Notes: generated from the sequence alone by a model not told the origin. Positions 1 to 6,440 are shown, counted from the stretch's first letter. The stretch is 6,471 bases of DNA from Desulfatitalea sp. (GCA_013041835.1 JABDRH010000125.1:1-6471), one strand, 5' to 3'. Numbers and translations: made by a program.

Positions 1-1515
1 TTTTTGCTGGAAGAAGCTTGTGAACAGGGCCACATGTTCGTACCCCGCCGGACGTTGGAAGAGCAGTGCGGCACAGCCTTTGACGTTGATTTTCACACCC
101 TGCGTGACGGCCTGGATGCCCTGGCGGCCGAAGGCCGCATCCGTATCAGTCCGGATACCCCCGAAGAGGCCATCTACCTGACCGAACTGTACACCGCCGA
201 AGCCACCATTGCCCGGCGCATCCGCGCCATGCTCGAAATCCCCACACCGCCCGCCCCCCTCGATGCCGGGCAGATCATGGCGGCGGTGGCGCAATGTATG
301 GCGATTCAGCTTTCAGATGAACAACTGGCGGTCCTGCAAAGCGTCTTCACGCAGCGGGTGGTCATCATCACCGGTGGACCGGGCACGGGCAAAACCACTC
401 TGGTCAGGGCCATTGCCGCCGTGTTTGCGGCCGCGGGCAAGATTTGTCATCTAGCCGCCCCCACGGGCCGCGCCGCCCGACGCATGGCCGAACTGACCGG
501 ACGCCCGGCCGTCACCCTGCACAAATTGCTGGGCTTCAACTTGAACGAAGGCCGCTTTGAACGCGACCAGGATGACCCGCTGGACACAGAGGCACTCATT
601 GTGGACGAAGCTTCAATGGTGGATGGGCCGCTCATGGGACACCTGACCCAAGCCCTGCCGTTGAAGGCCCACCTGATCTTGGTGGGTGATGTATTCCAGC
701 TTCCCTCGGTGGGACCGGGCGCCGTACTCGCCGATCTGATTGCCAGCGGGGCCGCGCACACCTTCGCGCTAAAGGAAGTATTCCGCCAAGCAGCCGGAAG
801 TCCGATCATTGCCAATGCCCACCGGGTAAGGCAAGGCAGCCGTCCCGACATGCCCCCCCTTGCTCACGACCACCTGCTGGGAGAATTTGCCTTTATTCCC
901 CAACCCACCCCGGACGCAACGGCCCGCGCCATCATCGATCTATGCGTGCGCCGCATCCCCGAACAAACAGGCCTGGACCCGGTGCGTGATGTCCAGGTGC
1001 TCACCCCCATGCACAAGGGGGTCGTGGGCACCTTGAACCTGAACCAGCGGCTCCAGGCGGCATTGAATCCCCATGCCGCCAATGGAAAGCCCTGGGCCGG
1101 TCGTTTCTATCCCACGGACAAAGTCATGCACTTGCGCAACAACTACCAAAAGGCTGTCTTCAATGGTGAAATCGGCACCATCAGCGCCATTCACCCGAAT
1201 GAACGCCGATTGGTGGTGACTTTCGACAGCCGCCAGGTGCACTATGACGACATCGAAGGGGATGAGCTGGCTCTGGCCTACGCCATTTCGGTACACAAAT
1301 CCCAGGGCTCCGAATACCCGGCAATCATCGTGCCCATGGTAACCCATCACTACGTGATGCTCCAGCGCAACCTGCTCTACACCGCCCTGACAAGGGCCCG
1401 TCAGATGGTCATCCTGGTGGGGTCCGAAAAGGCGGTGCGGATCGCCGTGGCGGCAAATCAGCCACAACAGCGCATGTCAATGCTATCCTGGCGGCTGGGG
1501 GGAGGTGAGGGGTGA
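1..1515 (+). CDS. recD2: RecD2-type ATP-dependent DNA helicase (SF1B), 5'-partial
   Basis: The frame is open at base 1, so the gene starts outside the window. About 503 residues remain, against roughly 700-800 in complete RecD2 proteins, so the N-terminal OB/helix-hairpin-helix part is missing. Counting from the TTG at 4, visible motifs are: a Gly-His segment near residues 9-10 typical of the region before the helicase core; Walker A GGPGTGKTT (124-132); motif Ia AAPTGRAARR (151-160); Walker B VDEASMVD (200-207); motif III GDVFQLPSVGPG (228-239); an SH3-like barrel segment with RNNYQKAVFNGEIG (about 378-391); and C-terminal UvrD_C_2 motifs SVHKSQGSE (429-437) and LLYTALTRAR (457-466). RecD2 proteins are known to unwind DNA 5'-3' with ATP and act in repair or mismatch-related processes without RecBC. 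The closeness of the motifs to RecD2 rather than RecD of RecBCD is a judgement from motif spelling. The gene converges with the DUF1178 gene, 77 bp away. All core motifs are intact, so it is probably functional. Confidence 0.93.
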   Translation, partial: FLLEEACEQGHMFVPRRTLEEQCGTAFDVDFHTLRDGLDALAAEGRIRISPDTPEEAIYLTELYTAEATIARRIRAMLEIPTPPAPLDAGQIMAAVAQCMAIQLSDEQLAVLQSVFTQRVVIITGGPGTGKTTLVRAIAAVFAAAGKICHLAAPTGRAARRMAELTGRPAVTLHKLLGFNLNEGRFERDQDDPLDTEALIVDEASMVDGPLMGHLTQALPLKAHLILVGDVFQLPSVGPGAVLADLIASGAAHTFALKEVFRQAAGSPIIANAHRVRQGSRPDMPPLAHDHLLGEFAFIPQPTPDATARAIIDLCVRRIPEQTGLDPVRDVQVLTPMHKGVVGTLNLNQRLQAALNPHAANGKPWAGRFYPTDKVMHLRNNYQKAVFNGEIGTISAIHPNERRLVVTFDSRQVHYDDIEGDELALAYAISVHKSQGSEYPAIIVPMVTHHYVMLQRNLLYTALTRARQMVILVGSEKAVRIAVAANQPQQRMSMLSWRLGGGEG

Positions 1516-1563
1516 GGGCTCAGGAAAAAAAATAATTGCCCCATCTTGCTTGTCTTTGAGCCC
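1516..1563. other. Convergent-gene spacer with inverted repeat, possible weak terminator
   Basis: Right after the helicase stop codon, GGGCTCA (1516-1522) is the exact reverse complement of TGAGCCC (1557-1563). Two G-U pairs could extend the stem inwards, leaving a loop of about 30 nt. The loop contains an A8 run (1525-1532), which reads as a T8 run on the minus strand. Neither strand has the compact stem followed directly by a T-tract that a standard intrinsic terminator shows. It may help separate the two convergent transcripts, but the evidence is only the dyad and its location. Confidence 0.22.
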
Positions 1564-1592
1564 GCGCCGACACGGGGGAAAGAAAAGACGGC

Positions 1593-2042
1593 TCAATTAT
1601 CCGACTCGGACGGCGACGGCGTCTCGCTTTTATCGACAGCGCCGGGGAATTTGAAGAAGCCCACCCCTTCCCGGCGCAGGGTCTCCTCCTCGACGTCGGT
1701 GCTAGTGCCGCGGATGTTGCGCGGCTCTGCCACGCCGTAATGAATTTTAAGGGCCTCTTTCGCAAAATCAGAACCCACATTATCGAAATTGTTTTCCATG
1801 TAATGCATAACCGCCTGGGCCATTATTTGCGCTTCATCCGGGGTGCGGGGCATAAGCGCGTGGGCGGAGGCACTTTTGGCGCTTTTGATGGCAAAGGCCG
1901 AAGGCAACCGGGCCACATCGGTATCATCGCATACCGGGCAAGCGATCATTCCACCGGTACACTGCTGTTCGTAAGTGGCGGCATCTTCAAACCACCCTTC
2001 GAACCGATGGCCTTTTCCGCACTGCAAATCGTAGGCAATCAT
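1593..2042 (-). CDS. DUF1178 family protein, zinc-ribbon-like
   Basis: A 149-residue protein, close to the usual length for DUF1178 (PF06676), a widespread proteobacterial family without an assigned function. The N-terminus MIAYDLQCGKGHRFEGWF is the family signature. C8 and H12 together with the CPVC pair (C35, C38) form a likely zinc-ribbon knuckle. The C-terminal half carries the family pattern of an Ala-Leu-x-Ile-His-Tyr-Gly stretch followed by Glu-Pro-Arg and a Glu-Glu-x-x-x-Leu-x-x-Glu-Gly segment. I chose the ATG at 2042 because family homology begins there and it has a good ribosome site (AAGGTG, 8 nt upstream on the minus strand). An in-frame ATG at 2096 would add 18 residues that do not look like the family. 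The final residues are Ser/Glu/Asp-rich and poorly conserved. It is transcribed away from the SH3 gene and towards the helicase. Function unknown; metal binding is inferred from the cysteines. Confidence 0.9.
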   Translation of the reverse strand: MIAYDLQCGKGHRFEGWFEDAATYEQQCTGGMIACPVCDDTDVARLPSAFAIKSAKSASAHALMPRTPDEAQIMAQAVMHYMENNFDNVGSDFAKEALKIHYGVAEPRNIRGTSTDVEEETLRREGVGFFKFPGAVDKSETPSPSESDN

Positions 2043-2116
2043 TCTTCGGTCACCTTCCCTGTCACTCAAATCCAAAACAGCCTCAAAATACCACATGGTG
2101 CTGCTATGTTAAAGAA

Positions 2117-2144
2117 ATTATTGACAGACAGCCCCATTTATCAA
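2117..2144 (-). promoter_or_regulatory. Candidate sigma70 promoter for the DUF1178 gene
   Basis: Read on the minus strand, TTGATA (2144-2139; 5 of 6 to TTGACA) is followed after a 16-nt spacer by AATAAT (2122-2117; 5 of 6 to TATAAT). Transcription would start near 2110, giving a leader of about 68 nt before the ATG at 2042. It overlaps the candidate plus-strand promoter, so the two may compete. Based only on consensus match and position. Confidence 0.45.
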
Positions 2145-2149
2145 AGAAT
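2121..2149 (+). promoter_or_regulatory. Candidate sigma70 promoter for the SH3 gene
   Basis: A perfect TTGACA (2121-2126), a 17-nt spacer and AAGAAT (2144-2149; 4 of 6 to TATAAT) form a plausible promoter. A start near 2156 would leave a leader of about 125 nt before the ATG at 2283. The -35 box lies on the -10 box of the minus-strand promoter. The weak -10 limits confidence. Confidence 0.4.
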
Positions 2150-2168
2150 ACACACCATTCCGACGGAG

Positions 2169-2187
2169 ACGGCTCCCAAGCAGCCGT
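2169..2187 (+). other. Small hairpin in the leader of the SH3 gene
   Basis: ACGGCT (2169-2174) and AGCCGT (2182-2187) form a perfect 6-bp stem around a 7-nt loop. It would lie about 13 nt inside the transcript if the candidate promoter is right. It is not followed by a T-run, so it is not a terminator; 5'-end RNA stabilisation is one possibility. The rest of the 2043-2282 gap holds no further gene that I can see. Confidence 0.25.
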
Positions 2188-2268
2188 TGTATTAGGAACA
2201 CGCATCGGCCTTGCGGGTTTAAAGCGCATCAGAAACGTCCGTTTTCAAATCTGTTTACTTTTCCATTC

Positions 2269-2275
2269 AAGGGAG
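2269..2275 (+). promoter_or_regulatory. Ribosome binding site that decides the SH3 gene start
   Basis: AAGGGAG is a strong Shine-Dalgarno match. Its spacing fits ATG 2283 (7 nt) and is too short for the nearby in-frame ATG at 2277. Confidence 0.65.
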
Positions 2276-2282
2276 CATGCAA

Positions 2283-2945
2283 ATGAAATCGCTGATCAGC
2301 ATCCTTGCCTTATTTGCAGCGTGCCTGTCCATGAGCACTGTTCAAGCCGCTGCAGAATCCAAGTATGTGTCCGAGGCTTTTGAGATTACCATGCGCACCG
2401 GCCCGGGAACGGACCGCAAGATTATTGCCTTGGTGCCCTCCGGCAATGCGGTGGAGATCGTCGAAACCGGCGAGGAGTGGTCCCAGGTGCGCCTGACCAA
2501 CGGTAAGGAGGGCTGGGTGCTCACCCGCTATTTGACCGACGCAACACCCGCGGCGATCAAACTGGAACGGCTTACGGTCAGGCATGCCGAGGTGGCAGAA
2601 AAAAACAAGGCGCTGCAGGAAAAAGTGGCCGCGTTAAGTTCCCAAGGCCGGAGCACGAGCAGTGAACTGGAACAGACCCGCGACGCACTTGACAAGGTGC
2701 GGACCCAATACGAAGCGCTGAAAAAGGAATCGGCCGATTTTCTCAAGTTTAAAGCCACCTATGAGAAAAATATCAAAGAACTGAAGCAGGCCCGGCAAGA
2801 CGCCGCCGATTTCCAGAGCGAGCGTAACCGACTGGCCAGCAGCCAGTTGGTCGAAGGCTTGCTAATCGGTGGCGGCGTGGCTATTCTCTTTTTTCTATTA
2901 GGTTATATCATGAAAAAGCCCAAACGCCGGTCGGGCTTGATGTAA
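2283..2945 (+). CDS. SH3b-domain, coiled-coil, C-terminally membrane-anchored protein (YgiM / TIGR04211-like)
   Basis: A 220-residue protein. The N-terminus is a signal peptide: Lys at 2, a hydrophobic core, then VQA with likely cleavage after residue 22. Residues about 27-87 form a bacterial SH3 domain (the NMRTGPG-like core reads TMRTGPGTDRK, ending in EGWVLTRYLT). Residues about 95-185 are a charged Lys/Glu/Gln-rich coiled coil. One membrane helix (about 193-209, LLIGGGVAILFFLLGYI) is followed by a short basic tail (MKKPKRR). This order (signal, SH3, coiled coil, C-terminal anchor) is that of the TIGR04211 family, which includes E. coli YgiM. The predicted topology is a periplasmic SH3 domain tethered to the inner membrane; binding to peptidoglycan is inferred from the domain. 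I chose ATG 2283 over ATG 2277 because AAGGGAG (2269-2275) is 7 nt from the former and only 1 nt from the latter. nadB follows after 33 bp on the same strand. Confidence 0.9.
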   Translation: MKSLISILALFAACLSMSTVQAAAESKYVSEAFEITMRTGPGTDRKIIALVPSGNAVEIVETGEEWSQVRLTNGKEGWVLTRYLTDATPAAIKLERLTVRHAEVAEKNKALQEKVAALSSQGRSTSSELEQTRDALDKVRTQYEALKKESADFLKFKATYEKNIKELKQARQDAADFQSERNRLASSQLVEGLLIGGGVAILFFLLGYIMKKPKRRSGLM

Positions 2946-2957
2946 AGACCGGATTTT
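2927..2957 (+). terminator. Weak intrinsic terminator or attenuator between the SH3 gene and nadB
   Basis: CCGGTC (2927-2932) pairs perfectly with GACCGG (2947-2952), and ATTTTA follows directly. The loop is 14 nt and contains the SH3 gene's TAA stop (2943-2945). The T-tract is short (four T), so termination is probably partial. If active, it would lower nadB transcription relative to the SH3 gene and couple it to translation, because a ribosome at the stop codon would cover the loop and the left arm. Confidence 0.4.
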
Positions 2958-2978
2958 AGCACCCGAAAAGAGCAGCTC

Positions 2979-4625
2979 ATGACCGACATAAAAACAGATA
3001 TCCTCATTATCGGCACCGGCGTGGCGGGGCTGATGTTTGCGCTCAAAACAGCCGAGCACGGCTCGGTGGCCCTGGTCACTAAAAAAGAGGCCATGGACAG
3101 CAACACCAATTTGGCCCAGGGAGGCATTGCCACGGTTTTCGGCGCCACGGACAGTTTCGATCTGCACATCAGCGACACGCTGGCTTCGGGCGACGGATTG
3201 TGCAACAAGGATGTGGTAAAGATGGTGGTCAAGGCAGGACCGGCCTGCATCAATGAGTTGACCCGGCTGGGGGTGTGCTTCAACACACAACAGGCACCCG
3301 GCAGCCAGGGAGACAGCACACCCGGCTTTGATCTGGGCCGGGAGGGGGGCCACTGCCAAAACCGCATCGTGCACGCTCATGACATGACCGGCCGGGAAGT
3401 GGAACGGGTGCTGGTGGAACTGGCGCGCCGTCACCCCAATATCCAGTTGTTTGAAAACCATGTGGCCATCGACCTGATCACCCAGTCCACCCGCATGCGG
3501 CGAGGATTGGTGACCACCACCCACGAAGATTTCTGCTGCGGGGCCTACGTCCTGGACCGGGCACACCACCAAGTGAAAACCTTTGCCGCCCATATCACCA
3601 TGCTGGCCACCGGGGGCGCCGGCAAAGTATACCTTTACACCAGCAACCCGGACATCGCCACCGGCGACGGCATGGCCATGGCCTATCGCGCCGGCGCCAC
3701 GATCGCCAACATGGAATTTGTCCAGTTTCACCCCACCTGCCTGTTTCATCCTGAAGCCAAGAATTTTCTTATCTCAGAGGCCGTGCGCGGCGAAGGCGGC
3801 ATCCTCATCGATGCCGGCGGACACCGGTTCATGGGCGATTATGACCCTCAAAAAGATATGGCCTGCCGGGACGTCGTCGCCCGGGCCATCGACACCGAGC
3901 TTAAAAAAAGCGGGAACGACTCCGTTTTCCTGGACATCACGCACCGGCCGGCCGACGAAATCCGCGGGCGCTTCCCCAATATTTACGAAAAATGCCTGAG
4001 CCTGGGCATCGATATGACCCGCACCCCGATTCCGGTGGTCCCGGCGGCCCACTACATGTGCGGCGGCGTTGTGACCGATGTGCAAGGCCGCACCGATATC
4101 CGCCATCTGTACGCCGTGGGCGAAACCGCCTGCACCGGGTTGCACGGCGCCAACCGCCTGGCCAGCAACTCGCTGCTCGAAGCCCTGGTTTATGCCGATA
4201 CCGCGGCTAAGGATGTCGTTGAGCTACTGCAATCCAACAGGTTCAACCCCCTTCCCCAACCGCCGGCATGGGATGATGTGGGCACCAGCGACAGCGACGA
4301 AATGATCGTGGTCAGCCACAACTGGGATGAAATCAGGCGCTTGATGTGGAACTACGTGGGCATTGTCCGCTCGAACAAACGCCTGGAGCGCGCCCAGCGC
4401 CGCATCGATATCATTCAAAATGAAATTCAAGACTATTACTGGCACTTCAAGGTGATCCCCGACCTTGTCGAACTGCGCAACATTGCCACGGTGGCCGAAA
4501 TGATCATCAAATGCGCGCGCCACCGCAAGGAAAGTCGCGGTTTGCACTATAACCTGCAGTACCCCAAACGCGATGACCGGCGCTGGTGCAAAGACACAAT
4601 CATCCGCAGACAGGTCGTGGGATGA
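2979..4625 (+). CDS. nadB: L-aspartate oxidase
   Basis: A 548-residue flavoprotein, close to E. coli NadB in length. NadB oxidises L-aspartate to iminoaspartate, which quinolinate synthase (NadA) uses with dihydroxyacetone phosphate in de novo NAD synthesis; it is cytoplasmic and can use oxygen or fumarate as acceptor. Visible features: dinucleotide-binding GTGVAG (12-17); flavin-contacting SNTNLAQGGIA (41-51); REGGH with E122; QFHPT with H251; CRDVVARAID with R297; AAHYMCGGV with H358; GANRLASNS with R393; and the C-terminal NadB hallmark SRGLHYN (519-525). E122, H251, R297, H358 and R393 line up with the E. coli active-site residues E121, H244, R290, H351 and R386. The SRGLHY tail and aspartate-oxidase residues argue against succinate dehydrogenase or fumarate reductase. 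The ribosome site is weak (AGAG, 6 nt before ATG). nadA and nadC are not next to it. All expected catalytic residues are present, so it should be active. Confidence 0.96.
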   Translation: MTDIKTDILIIGTGVAGLMFALKTAEHGSVALVTKKEAMDSNTNLAQGGIATVFGATDSFDLHISDTLASGDGLCNKDVVKMVVKAGPACINELTRLGVCFNTQQAPGSQGDSTPGFDLGREGGHCQNRIVHAHDMTGREVERVLVELARRHPNIQLFENHVAIDLITQSTRMRRGLVTTTHEDFCCGAYVLDRAHHQVKTFAAHITMLATGGAGKVYLYTSNPDIATGDGMAMAYRAGATIANMEFVQFHPTCLFHPEAKNFLISEAVRGEGGILIDAGGHRFMGDYDPQKDMACRDVVARAIDTELKKSGNDSVFLDITHRPADEIRGRFPNIYEKCLSLGIDMTRTPIPVVPAAHYMCGGVVTDVQGRTDIRHLYAVGETACTGLHGANRLASNSLLEALVYADTAAKDVVELLQSNRFNPLPQPPAWDDVGTSDSDEMIVVSHNWDEIRRLMWNYVGIVRSNKRLERAQRRIDIIQNEIQDYYWHFKVIPDLVELRNIATVAEMIIKCARHRKESRGLHYNLQYPKRDDRRWCKDTIIRRQVVG

Positions 4626-4679
4626 CCCCCAATGTTGCATCAAAAAAGATGGCCGAAAGAGAATAGACATTTGCCGGTG

Positions 4680-4748
4680 TTGAAATTACAGAAATAAGAC
4701 ACTACTTTATCGACACGCTTTTCATAGGAATAAATACGAACGTATACC
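4680..4748 (+). promoter_or_regulatory. Candidate promoter region for the OmpA lipoprotein gene
   Basis: Two poor-to-fair sigma70 matches lie in the gap after nadB. One is TTGAAA (4680-4685), 17 nt, TACTTT (4703-4708), matching 5 and 3 of 6 bases. The other is TTCATA (4721-4726), 16 nt, TATACC (4743-4748), matching 4 and 4 of 6. The local AT-richness and the 179-bp gap suggest a separate promoter, but neither candidate is convincing alone. Confidence 0.28.
4734..4745. promoter_or_regulatory. Short dyad, possible operator
   Basis: ATACG and CGTAT flank an AA centre (ATACGAACGTAT), a perfect 5-bp inverted repeat. It overlaps the second candidate -10 box, a typical repressor position. It is short enough to occur by chance. 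Confidence 0.2.
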
Positions 4749-4792
4749 TGCTTGAAGCGTGGGGGACGCGTCTTCGATCACAGTGAAACAGA

Positions 4793-4798
4793 AAGGTG
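4793..4798 (+). promoter_or_regulatory. Ribosome binding site that decides the OmpA lipoprotein start
   Basis: AAGGTG lies 6 nt before ATG 4805. The in-frame GTG at 4796 falls inside this site, so it cannot be served by it. Confidence 0.6.
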
Positions 4799-4804
4799 GG
4801 CGAC

Positions 4805-6283
4805 ATGGTAAAGAAAGCGAATTGCTGTACCAAGATAGGCGTGTGGTTCATAGGGATAGTGCTCTTTTACGGATGCGGCGGAACACCGCTGAAGGTAACG
4901 CCGGTGGACAAAACCGCCAATCCGACCGAAATAATCGCCCAACTGGGAAAGGATATCGAACGTGCGCGGGCCGATCAGGTGGACATTCTTTCGCCGACTT
5001 GGTTTGAAAAAGCCGTCCAGAGCCACGCCCAGGCTAAAAAGGGGCTGGAGCAAGGGGCCGAGTTGGCCGGCATCCTTAAAAATATCGCCCAGGGCCGCGC
5101 CGAGCTTCAGCAGGCCGACGTCATCACGGTACGTTCCCGGGATCTGTTGGCGGACACCATAAAAAGCCGAGAGGCGGCCCGTGCGGTCAACGCCCAACAA
5201 TTCAAGGATGAGTACAAAGCGACCGAAAGCAATTTCTTAAGCCTCACCCGGGCCATTGAAGACGGAGAACTCTCCACGGCACAAGAAAAAAGCAAAGCCG
5301 TCGGCCAAGAGTTCCGCAGCCTGGAGCTACGGGCCATTTCCCTATCGTCCGTGGGAGATATTCGCCGCATGAAGGTACAAGCCAAGGATGACCGCGTACC
5401 CAAAGCGGCGCCCAAAGCGTTTGCCGAGGCCCAACAGACCCTGGCGGACGCCGAGGCCTTCATCGCCGGAAACCGCTACGATCAAGCGGGCGTCCAGCAA
5501 CACGCGGCCCAGGCGCAGTTCATGATGCAACGCGCCAAGGTCATCGCCGATGAAGCCCGCAAGCTCACGGAAATGGCCCCGGAGGATATCGCACTGAAAA
5601 CAGAGTCCTTGCTATCTCAAATCACCACCACGTTGCATGCCAAGGATCAGCGCAACGCACCTTTTGAGCAACAGCAGGAGGCGATCCTGTCGTCCATTGC
5701 CAGCCTGCAGTCGTCTCAGACCCAAGCCCTGAAGCGCATCGAAGAAAAGGACGAGTTGGTTCAAAAGCTCACCGACCGCTTGGGCGAACTGGAAGGCGTC
5801 TCTCAAAAGGTAAAGTACGACAAAGACCGCCTTGCGGCCGAAAAGCGCTTCAATGAGCAGTTCGTCGTCGTACAGGGCTATTTTCATCCCCGCGAAGCCG
5901 AGGTTTACAAACAGTACGACACCCTGGTGATTCGGTTGAAAGGCATGCAATTTCCCGTGGGTCAGTCCGTGGTGCAGCCGGCCAGCTATCCCCTGCTCAC
6001 CAAGGTGCAACGCGCCATCAAAACCTTCGGCCAACCCGACGTGGTCATCGAAGGCCACACGGACAGCACCGGCTCCGAACAAAATAATCTAGCGCTCTCC
6101 ACGGCCAGGGCCGAATCCGTGGAACAATACCTGGTTGCCAACGGCACCTTGTCCAAGACCAAAATCAAAGCGGTCGGGCACGGCCCCTCACGGCCCATCG
6201 CGCCAAATGAAACCGCCGAAGGCCGCGCCCAGAACCGCCGTATCGATGTCATCATCAAGCCACACATGAAAGACATGAAATAG
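4805..6283 (+). CDS. OmpA-family peptidoglycan-binding lipoprotein with helical DUF4398-like region
   Basis: A 492-residue protein. The N-terminus has two lysines, a hydrophobic stretch and FYGC with the likely lipidated cysteine at 24; phenylalanine and tyrosine make this an imperfect lipobox. Residues about 40-290 are alanine/glutamine-rich helix resembling DUF4398 repeats, with two similar segments at 62-115 and 201-255. Residues about 299-353 form a charged coiled coil. Residues about 371-490 are an OmpA C-terminal domain: MQFPVG near 383, GHTDSTGS with D420, R435 in LSTAR, and NRRIDV at 477-482. D420 and R435 keep the 15-residue spacing of the diaminopimelate-contacting Asp/Arg pair of OmpA domains (D271/R286 in Acinetobacter OmpA), so peptidoglycan binding is expected. 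It would tether an envelope membrane to the wall in the periplasm. Outer-membrane location is probable, since no Asp follows the cysteine. No beta barrel is visible, unlike OmpA itself. The start at ATG 4805 is set by the ribosome site. Its specific partner is unknown. Confidence 0.88.
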   Translation: MVKKANCCTKIGVWFIGIVLFYGCGGTPLKVTPVDKTANPTEIIAQLGKDIERARADQVDILSPTWFEKAVQSHAQAKKGLEQGAELAGILKNIAQGRAELQQADVITVRSRDLLADTIKSREAARAVNAQQFKDEYKATESNFLSLTRAIEDGELSTAQEKSKAVGQEFRSLELRAISLSSVGDIRRMKVQAKDDRVPKAAPKAFAEAQQTLADAEAFIAGNRYDQAGVQQHAAQAQFMMQRAKVIADEARKLTEMAPEDIALKTESLLSQITTTLHAKDQRNAPFEQQQEAILSSIASLQSSQTQALKRIEEKDELVQKLTDRLGELEGVSQKVKYDKDRLAAEKRFNEQFVVVQGYFHPREAEVYKQYDTLVIRLKGMQFPVGQSVVQPASYPLLTKVQRAIKTFGQPDVVIEGHTDSTGSEQNNLALSTARAESVEQYLVANGTLSKTKIKAVGHGPSRPIAPNETAEGRAQNRRIDVIIKPHMKDMK

Positions 6284-6294
6284 TGCGCGCCATC

Positions 6295-6310
6295 GGTTTT
6301 GAATAAAACC
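6295..6310 (+). terminator. Small AT-rich hairpin after the OmpA lipoprotein gene
   Basis: GGTTTT (6295-6300), GAAT loop and AAAACC (6305-6310) form a perfect 6-bp stem 11 nt after the stop codon. The stem is weak and only a loose T-rich stretch follows (TATAGTTTCATT). On its own it is a doubtful terminator; it may simply precede the stronger structure at 6343-6440. Confidence 0.22.
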
Positions 6311-6342
6311 TATAGTTTCATTAACGCTTAACACCAATGATG

Positions 6343-6440
6343 CAAAAGCCGGAGGTCTTCCATAGCCAAGGCGCCAAGGGTGAAGCCGTAAGCGACAGCG
6401 ACCCCTTGGCCACGCCGGCGCTGGAGACCTCCGATTTTTG
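6343..6440. repeat. Long imperfect palindrome with A-tract and T-tract flanks (bidirectional terminator or dispersed palindromic element)
   Basis: The outer arms CAAAA (6343-6347) and TTTTG (6436-6440) pair. After a short mismatch, CGGAGGTCT (6350-6358) pairs perfectly with AGACCTCCG (6425-6433). Inside, after a partly paired stretch (GGC 6370-6372 with GCC 6414-6416), GCCAAGGG (6373-6380) pairs perfectly with CCCTTGGC (6403-6410). The apical loop of about 22 nt contains AGCGAC twice in tandem (6391-6402). An A-run before and a T-run after a GC-rich stem is the form of an intrinsic terminator that can work on both strands, and its position suits ending the lipoprotein transcript. At 98 bp it is much longer than a typical terminator, so a REP- or MITE-like dispersed element is an alternative. 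The remaining bases to 6471 show no gene. Confidence 0.6.

Noticed and set aside
940..1467. Minus-strand open frame (175 codons) opposite the helicase
   Set aside because: It lies wholly inside intact helicase motifs on the other strand, and the product has a composition typical of an antisense shadow.
2043..2096. N-terminal extension of the DUF1178 gene to an ATG at 2096
   Set aside because: The 18 extra residues do not fit the family, and the strong ribosome site points to the ATG at 2042.
1740..2195. Plus-strand open frame of 151 codons across the DUF1178 gene
   Set aside because: It runs antisense to a gene with clear family motifs and has no recognisable domain.
2898..3749. Long minus-strand open frame (283 codons) opposite nadB
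   Set aside because: It is a shadow of the strongly supported nadB frame in GC-rich DNA. Its His/Gly/Ala/Val-rich product shows no recognisable domain.
4636..4652. CATC/GATG mini-hairpin after nadB as a terminator
   Set aside because: The stem is only 4 bp with an A-rich loop and no T-tract follows.
4759..5007. Small plus-strand open frame overlapping the start of the lipoprotein gene
   Set aside because: It is out of frame with a well-supported gene, has no good ribosome site and shows no domain.
6343..6440. Integron attC site
   Set aside because: The outer arms lack the GTTRRRY/RYYYAAC core sites and there is no integron gene or cassette array nearby.
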